A stretch of 42,261 bases of DNA from the NCBI GenBank assembly GCA_003284185.1, contig QBWB01000005.1, forward strand, positions 1-42,261, read 5' to 3'. The notes beneath the pieces were generated by a model. That model was not told the DNA's origin, searched no databases, and worked only from the letters and a program-made list of their open reading frames with translations. A program made the translations under genes and the position numbers. Origin of the DNA: Prochlorococcus sp. AG-315-C08. Lineage in GTDB: Bacteria > Cyanobacteriota > Cyanobacteriia > PCC-6307 > Cyanobiaceae. Below, one piece after another: positions 22,812 to 30,924 of this stretch (position 1 is its first letter; every line of letters starts with the position of its first letter).

Positions 22812-23366
22812 ATGACTGGATGGATTTACTTAATCAGAAATGGTGGCTTGTATAAGATTGGGATTACTAAAAATATTAATAATAGAATGAGACAACTAAA
22901 ACCTGATGAGGTACTTGTAAAATCATACATATCTAATTATCGAGAATTAGAGAAGGATCTTCATTACAGATATAAGAAGGTTCGTATCCCTCAAACTGAA
23001 TATTTCCGATTAAGTATTTTTGAAATTAGAGAATGCAAAAGAAGAATTCTTTATAATAAGTATTCTAATTATTTATTTAAACTATGTATCACTTCATTAT
23101 TATCAGTATTTATCGTATTTTTATTATTTATTTGTCTGAATATATATATTTTCAGTAATTGGAGACTTGTTATTAGTAATTCTATTAATGGAACAGAGAA
23201 GGTTACTTATTTATTTATGCTCATTTCATGTATCACAACTTCAGGAGAAAAATTTAATTTTATTCACGAGTTTAGATTTAGAATATTAAAAGTAACTATT
23301 TATTTAATATTCAACATTTGTCTGAATATGATATCTCAAGTTTTACAAAATTATTCTATTATTTAA
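22812..23366 (+). CDS. GIY-YIG (T5orf172/MUG113-like) domain fused to membrane segments (184 aa)
   Basis: The N-terminal 75 residues match the GIY-YIG branch seen in T5orf172/MUG113 proteins: WIYLIRNGGLYKIGIT (4-19), an arginine in NNRMRQLKP (R25), and RELEKDLHYRYK with a following EYF. The rest is hydrophobic in at least three blocks (for example ITSLLSVFIVFLLFICLNIY), so the enzyme domain would be held at the membrane, which is unusual for the family. It is paired with the DUF2130 gene. No terminator between them. The true activity (nuclease or not) is unknown. Confidence 0.75.
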   Translation: MTGWIYLIRNGGLYKIGITKNINNRMRQLKPDEVLVKSYISNYRELEKDLHYRYKKVRIPQTEYFRLSIFEIRECKRRILYNKYSNYLFKLCITSLLSVFIVFLLFICLNIYIFSNWRLVISNSINGTEKVTYLFMLISCITTSGEKFNFIHEFRFRILKVTIYLIFNICLNMISQVLQNYSII

Positions 23367-23570
23367 AAAGTTCTGTTAATTCAAATAATTAACTTCTATT
23401 AGATAGATAAAAAATAATTACTGCTCTCTTTTTATATCAAAATATATTGATATAAGTTAATTATTTATATACCAAAATAATTCTTTTGTATTATTAAAAT
23501 ATTAATCTATTGATCTCTTAGATTTTTCCAATGATTAAGTTATTTAAGCTAATAAGTTATTGATTTTATG

Positions 23571-23924
23571 CTACCACATATCTTTGGGGGCTTGGCTTTC
23601 TTGTTGCCTTTCAAGAAGGTTTAATCTTTTATCAAACTCAAGCTCTTCAGGACTTTTCGTTTCGTTTTTGTTTTTCTTCTTCCCTTTCAATCTTATTTCT
23701 TCTATTTGTCTAGCAAAATCTTCCGAAAAATGTTCTTTCATCTCTAACCAGGCTTCTTTTTCCTCTTCGTTACCTACGGTACCTTTTATTTGATCTTCAA
23801 TAATTTGTCTTACAAATATTCTTAGATCATGTTCCGACATGGAATTGAGTCTACTTGCAATATATATGTCCTTGAGACTATTTAATTCCTCCTGCGATAG
23901 GTCCTTGTAATTAAGTTCTTCCAT
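23571..23924 (-). CDS. Acidic helical protein (117 aa), unknown
   Basis: All-helical, highly charged: LSQEELNSLKDIYIASRLNS, then LRIFVRQIIEDQIKGTVGNE and EEKEAWLEMKEHFSEDFARQ, with a lysine-rich linker and coiled end. Looks like a conserved cytosolic cyanobacterial protein that may bind another protein. No domain name can be assigned. Confidence 0.65.
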   Translation of the reverse strand: MEELNYKDLSQEELNSLKDIYIASRLNSMSEHDLRIFVRQIIEDQIKGTVGNEEEKEAWLEMKEHFSEDFARQIEEIRLKGKKKNKNETKSPEELEFDKRLNLLERQQESQAPKDMW

Positions 23925-24071
23925 AATATTTATTTATATAACTCATTAGTTTTACACTTCTCATTAGGCATGGAGAGCTTGTAGCAAATTTATAGTTAGT
24001 ATATTATATATATATTTTATAATGCAACAGCTTTTATATTAACAAGCTGATATTTTATTATTTTCATTTTT

Positions 24072-24317
24072 TTATAGTCGGATTCGAGTTGTCACCGCTT
24101 CTGATAATATTGCTGTAAAGAATATACTTAGAGCAGGAATAAAAATCGGGAACCATAGTCTTTGGAATAATTCGTATAGTTTTCCATTTCCATTTGCACT
24201 TAGAAAGACAGCGACTAGAAAAAATAAAGCTCCAATAATTATAATTAGTAGATTAAAAATAAGGAAGTTGTCAATTACTTTTTTCCATTTATTTTCTTTT
24301 TGGTTTCTTTTTGCCAT
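24072..24317 (-). CDS. Two-segment membrane protein (81 aa)
   Basis: A basic start (MAKRNQKENKWKK), then two membrane segments (FLIFNLLIIIIGALFFLVAV and LWFPIFIPALSIFFTAIL) joined by a short Gly/Asn loop, with both ends in the cytoplasm. The minus gene 24357-24485 lies just upstream and may be co-transcribed. Confidence 0.6.
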   Translation of the reverse strand: MAKRNQKENKWKKVIDNFLIFNLLIIIIGALFFLVAVFLSANGNGKLYELFQRLWFPIFIPALSIFFTAILSEAVTTRIRL

Positions 24318-24356
24318 GAGTATTAGAAATAAATTTTATTTTAGCTCACATAGCTA

Positions 24357-24485
24357 TCAGGAACTCCCTCTGAAAGCTAAAAGATCAATTCCTCTGGAAT
24401 TTAAGTAAAGTACTCCTATAAAAGCAAAAACATTTAAACCTAAAACAAATACCCACAAACGCCATGGTTGCTTTGACTCTACCAT
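24357..24485 (-). CDS. Small membrane protein (42 aa)
   Basis: The ATG gives MVESKQPWRLWVFVLGLNVF, continuing hydrophobic (AFIGVLYL), then NSRGIDLLAFRGSS. One membrane helix with a conserved-looking RGIDLL end. Another ATG frame overlaps but gives a less plausible product. Confidence 0.55.
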   Translation of the reverse strand: MVESKQPWRLWVFVLGLNVFAFIGVLYLNSRGIDLLAFRGSS

Positions 24486-24643
24486 TTTCTATCATACTTA
24501 AGCATATTAATTATAAACTAATAAATCATTGGTTTTTCATTCTTTTCACTTAAAGCGTATGAAATGTCATTAAATGTTTATATATTTAATGATGTGTGTT
24601 ATTATAAATTAATATATTGATATTACAAAATAAATAAATTGTT

Positions 24644-24865
24644 ATGACTGAATTAATGCCAGACGATAAGAAAGAGTTATTTAAAGAGGCTTTTAATGAT
24701 ATTTCTACAATTCTTGCAGGTCTTAGAGATCAAGGTCTTTCAGATATGGAGATTTTTGAATTCGGAAAATCTGTTATAAACCATTTTGATCCTGCAAAAA
24801 TGGAGCAACTGAAGAAAATATCAGATGAACAAGATGCATTATTTAGAGAAGCAAATGATATGTAA
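24644..24865 (+). CDS. Small acidic helical protein (73 aa)
   Basis: PDDKKELFKEAFNDISTILA, then GLRDQGLSDMEIFEFGKSVI and MEQLKKISDEQDALFREAND: a soluble helical bundle with no cysteine and no membrane segment. Convergent with 24931-25122. Function unknown. Confidence 0.6.
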   Translation: MTELMPDDKKELFKEAFNDISTILAGLRDQGLSDMEIFEFGKSVINHFDPAKMEQLKKISDEQDALFREANDM

Positions 24866-24930
24866 TTAATTAACCATTAAAATAAATATAAAGCTTTTGT
24901 GATTTAACTATTATTAAATTTAAAGTAATT

Positions 24931-25122
24931 CTAATTACTGAATTCATTCTCATAAAAATCACTTATTTTCTTACATTGTTCTATAGATAAGGATGTTAAG
25001 GGTGATGAAGCCGGAATCTTTAAGATGGCACATGTTGCAATAATGTCGCTTTCATCAACATTTAAGGCATCGGCCAGTTCTTTGACTCTAAGCTTTGCTG
25101 TATGAAAGGTCATAATTGCCAT
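24931..25122 (-). CDS. Stand-alone IF2 N-terminal-like domain (63 aa)
   Basis: RVKELADALNVDESDIIATC then AILKIPASSPLTSLSIEQC follows the small helical domain found as repeats at the N-terminus of translation initiation factor IF2 (KVxELAKELGVSxxELIxxLxxLGI, then S.LxxE). Here the domain is the whole protein. Start at the first Met or at MTFHTAK three codons on. It could bind the ribosome or another translation factor; this is inference from fold similarity. Confidence 0.55.
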   Translation of the reverse strand: MAIMTFHTAKLRVKELADALNVDESDIIATCAILKIPASSPLTSLSIEQCKKISDFYENEFSN

Positions 25123-25218
25123 GTGTTGGATTTAATAAAATGATCATTTAATAATTTTTGAGGTGTTTTTTTTAATTCATTGCTATCTATACTTAAGAGA
25201 ATTTTTAAGTAATTATCT

Positions 25219-25335
25219 ATGGTGAATGATACTGATCTAAAGATTACACTAAAAAATATTGTTTTATGTGTGATCAATAAGTTGGAATCAACAAATGAAA
25301 AAAGGAATAGGGAATGCTTGTATCAAGAGTACTAA
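25219..25335 (+). CDS. Possible small protein (38 aa)
   Basis: The ATG gives MVNDTDLKITLKNIVLCVIN and a charged end (KLESTNEKRNRE). Plausible but short; no clear ribosome-binding site. A second small frame (25314-25397) overlaps its end. Confidence 0.35.
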   Translation: MVNDTDLKITLKNIVLCVINKLESTNEKRNRECLYQEY

Positions 25336-25397
25336 GAATGGCTTGGACCTCCATTGATGATTGGGTTCTGTCATTACCTAGTGATTGGGGCAAATAA
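25314..25397 (+). CDS. Possible micro-protein (27 aa)
   Basis: ATG in MLVSRVLRMAWTSIDDWVLS, ending LPSDWGK. Three Trp in 27 residues is unusual for chance sequence. The second ATG (MAWTSIDDW) may be the real start. A ribosome-binding-like AGGAATAGGGA lies just upstream. Confidence 0.3.
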   Translation: MLVSRVLRMAWTSIDDWVLSLPSDWGK

Positions 25398-25481
25398 GAT
25401 CCTATAGTTTTATACGCTTCGTTTTATTATATTAGTTAACTGTATTAAATACCTAATTTATTCTAAATGAATTATATATTA

Positions 25482-25718
25482 TTAATTAAAGTTCTTTAGT
25501 GCACATTCATATCCAGATTCTCGTATATCTTTATTTTCATCAATAATTGCTGTAAGAGCACAATCGCAATATTTTATTATGGATTCTTCGGAAATATTTT
25601 TGACTGACGGATTTTCATTAGCACTTACTATACAATCATTCATTTTGCTCTCAGGATATGCATAAGCAGGAATTACTAAAATTAAAAGCAACAAAATAGT
25701 AATAACAAGTTTTTTCAT
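25482..25718 (-). CDS. Exported four-cysteine protein (78 aa)
   Basis: A signal peptide MKKLVITILLLLILVIPAYA, cleavage after AYA at residue 20. The mature 58 residues hold four Cys (DCIVS, YCDCA, YECAL), enough for two disulfides, so it is likely a small folded periplasmic protein. Reminiscent of small exported peptides of this group, but no family known. Confidence 0.7.
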   Translation of the reverse strand: MKKLVITILLLLILVIPAYAYPESKMNDCIVSANENPSVKNISEESIIKYCDCALTAIIDENKDIRESGYECALKNFN

Positions 25719-25916
25719 CTTATTATAAATTAAATTTCTATACTATCCTATAATCATAATGTTAAATAGTTTATTTTGAAGATTTTCTAATATCTTTGCA
25801 TTATGGATAATAAAGCTATATAATTTTTTCTTTTATTTCTTATCATTTAGTTTTAAGATATATTATTTAAATAATTTTTTTATCCTATAATAGGATCTAT
25901 AAATTGAGCTACTCAA

Positions 25917-26132
25917 ATGTCGTTTGATCAGATTAGGAAATTTTTAATTGAAATGCAAAGAGATAACTTATTAAAGCATGAAGTTCTTTCATCCTCTACA
26001 GCTGATGATGTTGCTCTTATTGCATTAAAACTTGGTTATGAGTTTTCTGGAGATGAATTACTTCGTTTCTCTGGTAAGAAAGTCGATAAAGTTACTGTTA
26101 GAAAAAATGATGTTCCAGGAGAGTATAATTGA
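25917..26132 (+). CDS. Nif11-like small protein (71 aa)
   Basis: SFDQIRKFLIEMQRDNLLKH, then STADDVALIALKLGYEFSGD and ELLRFSG match the Nif11 domain (MSxxxLxxFLxxVxxDxxLxxxL, then A.A.D.VxxIAxxxGFxFSxDEL). In marine picocyanobacteria this domain is used as leader of lanthipeptide precursors (prochlorosins). This one has no double-glycine cleavage site and no Cys/Ser/Thr-rich core, so it is more likely a stand-alone Nif11 protein of unknown role. Confidence 0.65.
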   Translation: MSFDQIRKFLIEMQRDNLLKHEVLSSSTADDVALIALKLGYEFSGDELLRFSGKKVDKVTVRKNDVPGEYN

Positions 26133-26198
26133 AAATCTGTGAAAGATATTATTAAAATTAATTATATATATTAACTATTTTATCAACTCTATTTAGTT

Positions 26199-26339
26199 TT
26201 AATTTCTATTTCTTAGCTCATCGACAATGTTATCCCATTTTTTGGCAGCATTTACATATTTTTGTTTTTTATTCCAAATTTCTATCGATATTATTGAGTA
26301 AATTAAGATTATTATAAATAATAGTATTATCAGTCTCAT
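26199..26339 (-). CDS. Micro membrane protein with charged tail (46 aa)
   Basis: The ATG gives MRLIILLFIIILIYSIISIE, then a helical charged part (IWNKKQKYVNAAKKWDNIVD). A typical membrane-anchored short helix. No homologue recognised. Confidence 0.5.
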   Translation of the reverse strand: MRLIILLFIIILIYSIISIEIWNKKQKYVNAAKKWDNIVDELRNRN

Positions 26340-26788
26340 TATTTAACATTTTTTTATAATATATACAATTACAGAGCCTTTGTCAATGTTTTAGTTTTCA
26401 GAATCTAAATCTCATTAAATTCAATATATTTATTATAAAATAATTTCTATGTAATTAAGCTTATTGTTTATAATTTTCATTATTATTTTATCTTAAAACT
26501 AGTATTATATTTTATGGCTATTATTAATGAGCATCTAATTTTCGAATATTACCCATTATGACATATCATTCAGATAAGTTAACGTATGATTGCTTTATAA
26601 GATAAGTATTCTTTATAAATATCCGTTTCACCTCAATTTTTTATCAGAATTGATTATTTCTTTTATTAGTTTATCTATTTATCTTTACCTTGTAAATATA
26701 AATTAAGTATCTATATATATTCTTGTTTCTTTTCTTTTTATTATATTATTTTCAGACTAGTATAATTATAATTTCTTTATTTGATGAC
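26340..26788. other. AT-rich gap
   Basis: About 450 bases with no gene that can be supported. The frame of the next gene is open from 26723, but the ATG at 26789 fits its family better. Confidence 0.5.
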
Positions 26789-26971
26789 ATGGAGAATAGT
26801 AATTCGAATGATCAGCTTTTCACGGAATTTCATGAGGATGCTTTTGTAAATATTAAAGAGGCTTGCGTTAGACTTCAAGAGAGAACTAAATGTTCTAATT
26901 CTGTTGTTATTGAAATGCTTCATAATGTAGCAGATTTTTATATTGAGCTAGATAAAAAGAGCATTAATTAA
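26789..26971 (+). CDS. Small TxC-motif family protein (60 aa)
   Basis: The ATG at 26789 (MENSNSNDQLF) is chosen; the upstream extension would be hydrophobic and unlike the relatives. The core AFVNIKEACVRLQERTKCSN then SVVIEMLHNVADFY fits the pattern shared with 11999-12205 and 16948-17115. Soluble, helical, acidic. Function unknown. Confidence 0.6.
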   Translation: MENSNSNDQLFTEFHEDAFVNIKEACVRLQERTKCSNSVVIEMLHNVADFYIELDKKSIN

Positions 26972-26994
26972 ATTTGTATTTTTTCTATCTATTA

Positions 26995-27732
26995 TTAATT
27001 AATTAATTTGTATCTAATCCCAGTATCAGGATTGATAAATTTTGTTCTATTATTTAGTGTTAATCTTACCTTATCTTGTGATCCTTCTACACTAATTAGT
27101 CTATTTAATAGACCTGTAAATTTGACATCAGCTCCTGTAATACTGGCTACTATAGTTGAGGGATTGAATAGTCTTATAAGTTTATCTAATGAAGTTTTTC
27201 CTTTTATGAATTTCCCTACTAATGGTAGGCTAATATCTATTACAGGTGTTATTATAATATCTAATTTTCTTGGTTTAATTTGTTTATCAATAAAACCATG
27301 AGGTTCAATATAAATTGAATGTGATTTGTTCGATACGATATAACCATTTTCTATGTTAGGAACTGGTGCACCAGATGTGGCTTCAATGACCAGATCATTT
27401 ATTATTAATTTATTACCTGGACTTAGAGTTGTTACATTATTAAAGTTCAATTGATTTACAATTTTTATAGCTGCTTCTGATCCAACAACAGGTATTGATC
27501 TGTTAATTTTTTCTAATGTAGGGGGGTGTGCATGGTCTGGTTGCCCTTGAGTTAGCAGAATCATATCAATATTTTCTGGTATTTTATTTTGCTTATTTAA
27601 CTCTCCTTTGAAAAACCAATCACCTGGAGGGAAAGTTAAAGATCCTATTAACCATGGATCAATCAATATATTGAAATCATCTAATTCAATTAACCATCCA
27701 TTCGATCCGTAGTAGGTTGCTGCTAATGGCAT
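26995..27732 (-). CDS. Metallo-beta-lactamase-fold protein with altered metal motif (245 aa)
   Basis: MPLAATYYGSNGWLIELDDF, then ILIDPWL (the strand-Asp-loop seen at the start of UlaG-like MBL proteins), and MILLTQGQPDHAHPPTL (57-73) at the place of the HxHxDH metal site. The first two histidines are Gln here (QxQPDH), so metal binding must differ. Later parts keep the MBL layout (VEATSGAPVPN, DIIITPVID). Similar proteins with this motif are known from cyanobacteria and chloroplasts as uncharacterised. Cytosolic; substrate unknown. Confidence 0.75.
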   Translation of the reverse strand: MPLAATYYGSNGWLIELDDFNILIDPWLIGSLTFPPGDWFFKGELNKQNKIPENIDMILLTQGQPDHAHPPTLEKINRSIPVVGSEAAIKIVNQLNFNNVTTLSPGNKLIINDLVIEATSGAPVPNIENGYIVSNKSHSIYIEPHGFIDKQIKPRKLDIIITPVIDISLPLVGKFIKGKTSLDKLIRLFNPSTIVASITGADVKFTGLLNRLISVEGSQDKVRLTLNNRTKFINPDTGIRYKLIN

Positions 27733-27834
27733 GATTTTTTAATTTTAATCAAATTGTGTTTGATCGACATAGGGAGATATCCATTTAACTACACTTATAA
27801 AATTTCTAAGTTGATTTATTTTATTTTCAGCTCA

Positions 27835-27939
27835 TCATATCAGAATTATTATTAATGAAGTGACAACAATTGAAACAACAATAAGCAATGCAAATCTTTT
27901 TATATATTTCTGGAACTCATGTAACCAGTCATTTTCCAT
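27835..27939 (-). CDS. Micro membrane protein (34 aa)
   Basis: The ATG gives MENDWLHEFQKYIKRFALLI then a hydrophobic stretch (VVSIVVTSLIIILI) to the end: a tail-anchor-like single helix with an amphipathic polar head. Function unknown. Confidence 0.45.
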   Translation of the reverse strand: MENDWLHEFQKYIKRFALLIVVSIVVTSLIIILI

Positions 27940-27990
27940 GCTGTTTTTTCCAATTATATACTAAAGTATAATGCTTTTTATTGAATTCTC

Positions 27991-28689
27991 TTGGATAGGC
28001 AAATCTTGGCGATAGGTGGTGGTGGGTTCGGTAGAAATAGTAGTGATTTCTTAATTGAAAACTATCTACTTAGTCTATCTAATAAATCTTTACCGAAAAT
28101 ATGTTTTATACCAACAGCAACAGGAGATAATGATAGTTATATTGTTCGATTTTATTCAACTTTTAATAAATTGAACTGTAATCCTTCGCATATCGATTTT
28201 TTTAAACGCACTATAGATTTTGAATCCCACATTAAGTCTCAGGATATTATTTTTGTTGGTGGTGGTAATACTAAAAGTATGTTAGGAGTTTGGAAGGAGT
28301 GGGGTATTGATAAGGTTTTGCACGATGCATATTTGAAAGGAGTTATTATGAGTGGAGTTAGTGCTGGTGCAATTTGTTGGTTTACTAATGGTATTACTGA
28401 TTCATGGATTGATGAACTAAAAGTATTACCTTGCTTAGATTTCGTTAAAGGTACATGTTGTCCTCACTATGATGAAGAAGTTTCACGTAAACCTTATGTT
28501 GAAAAATTAATTAACGAATACAATTTAGATAACTGCATCTCAATTGAGGGAGGATGTGCTCTTCATATTGTTAATGGAGGATCCTTCTCTAGTATTAGTT
28601 TTAATCAAAACCAATACAAATATAGTTATAAGGTTTATCTTACTAATGGTTCTATTATTCACAAGCCATACCCTTTAATTCAGCTTTAA
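27991..28689 (+). CDS. Peptidase E / S51 family protein (232 aa)
   Basis: LAIGGGGFGRN (6-16), FVGGGNTKSML (88-98), and the nucleophile elbow SGVSAGAICWF (121-131, Ser124) define the S51 family (dipeptidase E, alpha-aspartyl dipeptidase, and the related cyanophycinase). CPHYDEE near 157 supplies the usual His region. Probably cytosolic hydrolysis of Asp-X dipeptides. The start is TTG at 27991; no ATG stands in a good position. Length is normal for the family. Confidence 0.8.
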   Translation: MDRQILAIGGGGFGRNSSDFLIENYLLSLSNKSLPKICFIPTATGDNDSYIVRFYSTFNKLNCNPSHIDFFKRTIDFESHIKSQDIIFVGGGNTKSMLGVWKEWGIDKVLHDAYLKGVIMSGVSAGAICWFTNGITDSWIDELKVLPCLDFVKGTCCPHYDEEVSRKPYVEKLINEYNLDNCISIEGGCALHIVNGGSFSSISFNQNQYKYSYKVYLTNGSIIHKPYPLIQL

Positions 28690-29187
28690 TATTTAATCTA
28701 TTAGGGATAAAATTTCTTTGTTTTTCATTTTATTTTAAACAATATAAAATTATACTTTATGCTTAGTTGAGATTTTCAGTAGCTCTTTTATTTATTTTTA
28801 TATTATCTTTATTATGCAATGTAAATATTATGACAATTCGTTTAACTCTCACACCATTTATTCATTATAATTTTACTTATAGCCTATTTATTGCCTAGTA
28901 ATTAAATATTTGATTCTTTTAAAAGCTATAATATTTTATGTTGAGAAAGGTTGTTTATTTTGTTTAAAACTATTTCTCAGAATTATCTTACTTCTTGTTC
29001 GTAACTAAGAGTTTTAGTAAAATCTTTCTGCAAATTATATTCTGTTCATTTCTCTTAGTATTTTTAGTAATAAATTGTTTCTATTTAGCTGTCATTTAAT
29101 GTCAACTAGTAAAAATATATAGTAATTGAATTTTATATTGATGACTTTAACTTATATTAATGGATTTAGTCCTGGAATTATTTTAGA
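28690..29187. other. AT-rich gap
   Basis: About 500 bases without a supportable gene. A 25-codon frame near 29141 overlaps the next start and is not convincing. Confidence 0.5.
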
Positions 29188-29418
29188 ATGTTGTATTTAT
29201 CTGTTCCATCTTCTTTGATTTTATTCTCTTTATCATTTTCTGAAATTGGACTAAATTCTTGGCTTATTCTCTTAATGTTATTATTTGGAGGCTTTTTTAT
29301 TATTAGTTTCCTTATTACTAGTCCGAATATGGATACTAAGGGGTTGTTGCGAGTTCTTTATTCAAAGCCTATTCGAAAGAGGGATGGAACTGTTAGTTAT
29401 CCTCATAAAGAAGAATAG
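29188..29418 (+). CDS. Membrane protein (76 aa)
   Basis: Mostly hydrophobic (LIPSS-like start, then SWLILLMLLFGGFFIISFLI) with one or two membrane segments. It ends in a basic cytosolic tail (MDTKGLLRVLYSKPIRKRDG). The tail looks conserved. No family name. Confidence 0.55.
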   Translation: MLYLSVPSSLILFSLSFSEIGLNSWLILLMLLFGGFFIISFLITSPNMDTKGLLRVLYSKPIRKRDGTVSYPHKEE

Positions 29419-29644
29419 GTTTTAATATCAAAATATTTCTTATTGTATTCTTAATTAAGTACTTTCTTATATGATTTGCATGATTCCACTTCATGGTATT
29501 TTGTATTCATAGGTTATTTCTTGCTATGTTGAGAATGTTCAAAAGTTTTTGAATCCTCTTTAATGAATGTCGGTGTTTCTTTCTATTCGCTGCCATCTGT
29601 TTGAGAGACTTTTTAATAGCTTTAAAACATACTACAAATAAAAG

Positions 29645-30820
29645 TTGAAGAAATTGACCTTTAACGAAAATTTATTCAGTGAATCCACCCATATTCAGTC
29701 ATTTATGCCTTCTGGCCTTAAAGGACAAGCTTTGAATATATCTTTGGATGATATTCCCTCTAGATCAGAAGTCAGATCAGTTCTCCCAAAATATTGTTTT
29801 AGCCGTCAGACCCAAACATCAATTTCATATTTGGCTTTGAGTGTTGTGATTCAATTTTTTGTTGTACTACTTGGTCTTTCAATTCCTCTAACTAAGAGCA
29901 TGACTCCCGTATGGTTTTTTTATGCTCTTTTTTCTGGCACAACTGCTATGGGACTTTGGGTGATTGCTCATGAGTGCGGTCATGGTGCCTTCTCTGATAA
30001 TCGTAAATTGCAAACAGTTGTCGGGTACGTGTTGCATTCATTTTTGCTAGTTCCATATTTCTCTTGGCAAAGGTCACATGCAGTCCATCATGCCTTTACT
30101 AATCATGTTACCGATGGTGAGACTCATGTACCTCTTGTTATTTTTGGAGATGGTGAAATCGAAAATCCTGGAGGGACTAAAGAGATGGAATCCTCACTGT
30201 TTTTGGGAAAAACGATTTATGGATCTATGCAATTAGTACTACATCTGATATTTGGCTGGCCGGCTTATCTCCTGGCTGGGAAAACAGGGGGACCTCGCTA
30301 TGGGACGAGTAATCACTTTTGGCCTATAGCTCCATTCTCAAAAAAACTTTGGCCTGGAATTTGGTCTAAAAGAGTATGGGCATCTGATTGGGGGATCTTA
30401 TTTATGTTTTGTCTATTGTTTCTGTGGACAATTAACTTTGGCATATATTCTATGATTACTCTTTATCTATGCCCTTTAATTGTAGTCAATGTTTGGCTTG
30501 TTATTTATACTTGGCTACACCATACAGATACAGATGTTCCTCATCTTGGAGGAGATGAATTTTCTTATATGAGAGGAGCTTTTTTATCTATTGATAGACC
30601 TTATGGAAATATTATTAATTTACTACATCATAATATTGGATCCACACATGTAATACATCATATTGAACCGACTATTCCTCATTATAATGCTGTTATTGCT
30701 ACGAAGATAATTAAGCAATCATTCCCAAAAGTTTATTTATTTAATCCGTCTCCTATCTATAAATCTTTGTGGCGTATAGCATCTAATTGCGTTGCTGTGA
30801 AAAAGGATAAGAATAAATAA
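29645..30820 (+). CDS. Membrane fatty acid desaturase, FAD2/omega-6 type (391 aa)
   Basis: Three histidine boxes in the expected places: HECGHGAFSD (109-118), SHAVHHAFTNH (144-154) and THVIHHIEPTIPHYN (334-348), which bind the di-iron centre. The hydrophobic pairs before and after give four membrane helices. The third box followed by IPHYNA resembles plant and algal oleate delta-12 desaturases (HVAHH..ST.PHYNA) more than the usual bacterial DesA text. It introduces double bonds in membrane lipids, so it should adjust fluidity at low temperature or high light. A TTG start at 29645; MPSGLKG 20 codons in is an alternative. Confidence 0.85.
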   Translation: MKKLTFNENLFSESTHIQSFMPSGLKGQALNISLDDIPSRSEVRSVLPKYCFSRQTQTSISYLALSVVIQFFVVLLGLSIPLTKSMTPVWFFYALFSGTTAMGLWVIAHECGHGAFSDNRKLQTVVGYVLHSFLLVPYFSWQRSHAVHHAFTNHVTDGETHVPLVIFGDGEIENPGGTKEMESSLFLGKTIYGSMQLVLHLIFGWPAYLLAGKTGGPRYGTSNHFWPIAPFSKKLWPGIWSKRVWASDWGILFMFCLLFLWTINFGIYSMITLYLCPLIVVNVWLVIYTWLHHTDTDVPHLGGDEFSYMRGAFLSIDRPYGNIINLLHHNIGSTHVIHHIEPTIPHYNAVIATKIIKQSFPKVYLFNPSPIYKSLWRIASNCVAVKKDKNK

Positions 30821-30924
30821 AACATTCAATTCCAAAAAGTGATCATACTGAGAACTCAAAGTTACAGATAGACTATTAAAGATAGTCAAAGAATTTTCAC
30901 AGAAAAATTGGATTGAGTAATTTC

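Noticed and set aside
27008-27301. Plus-strand frame of 97 codons
   Set aside because: Shadow of the MBL-fold gene on the minus strand.
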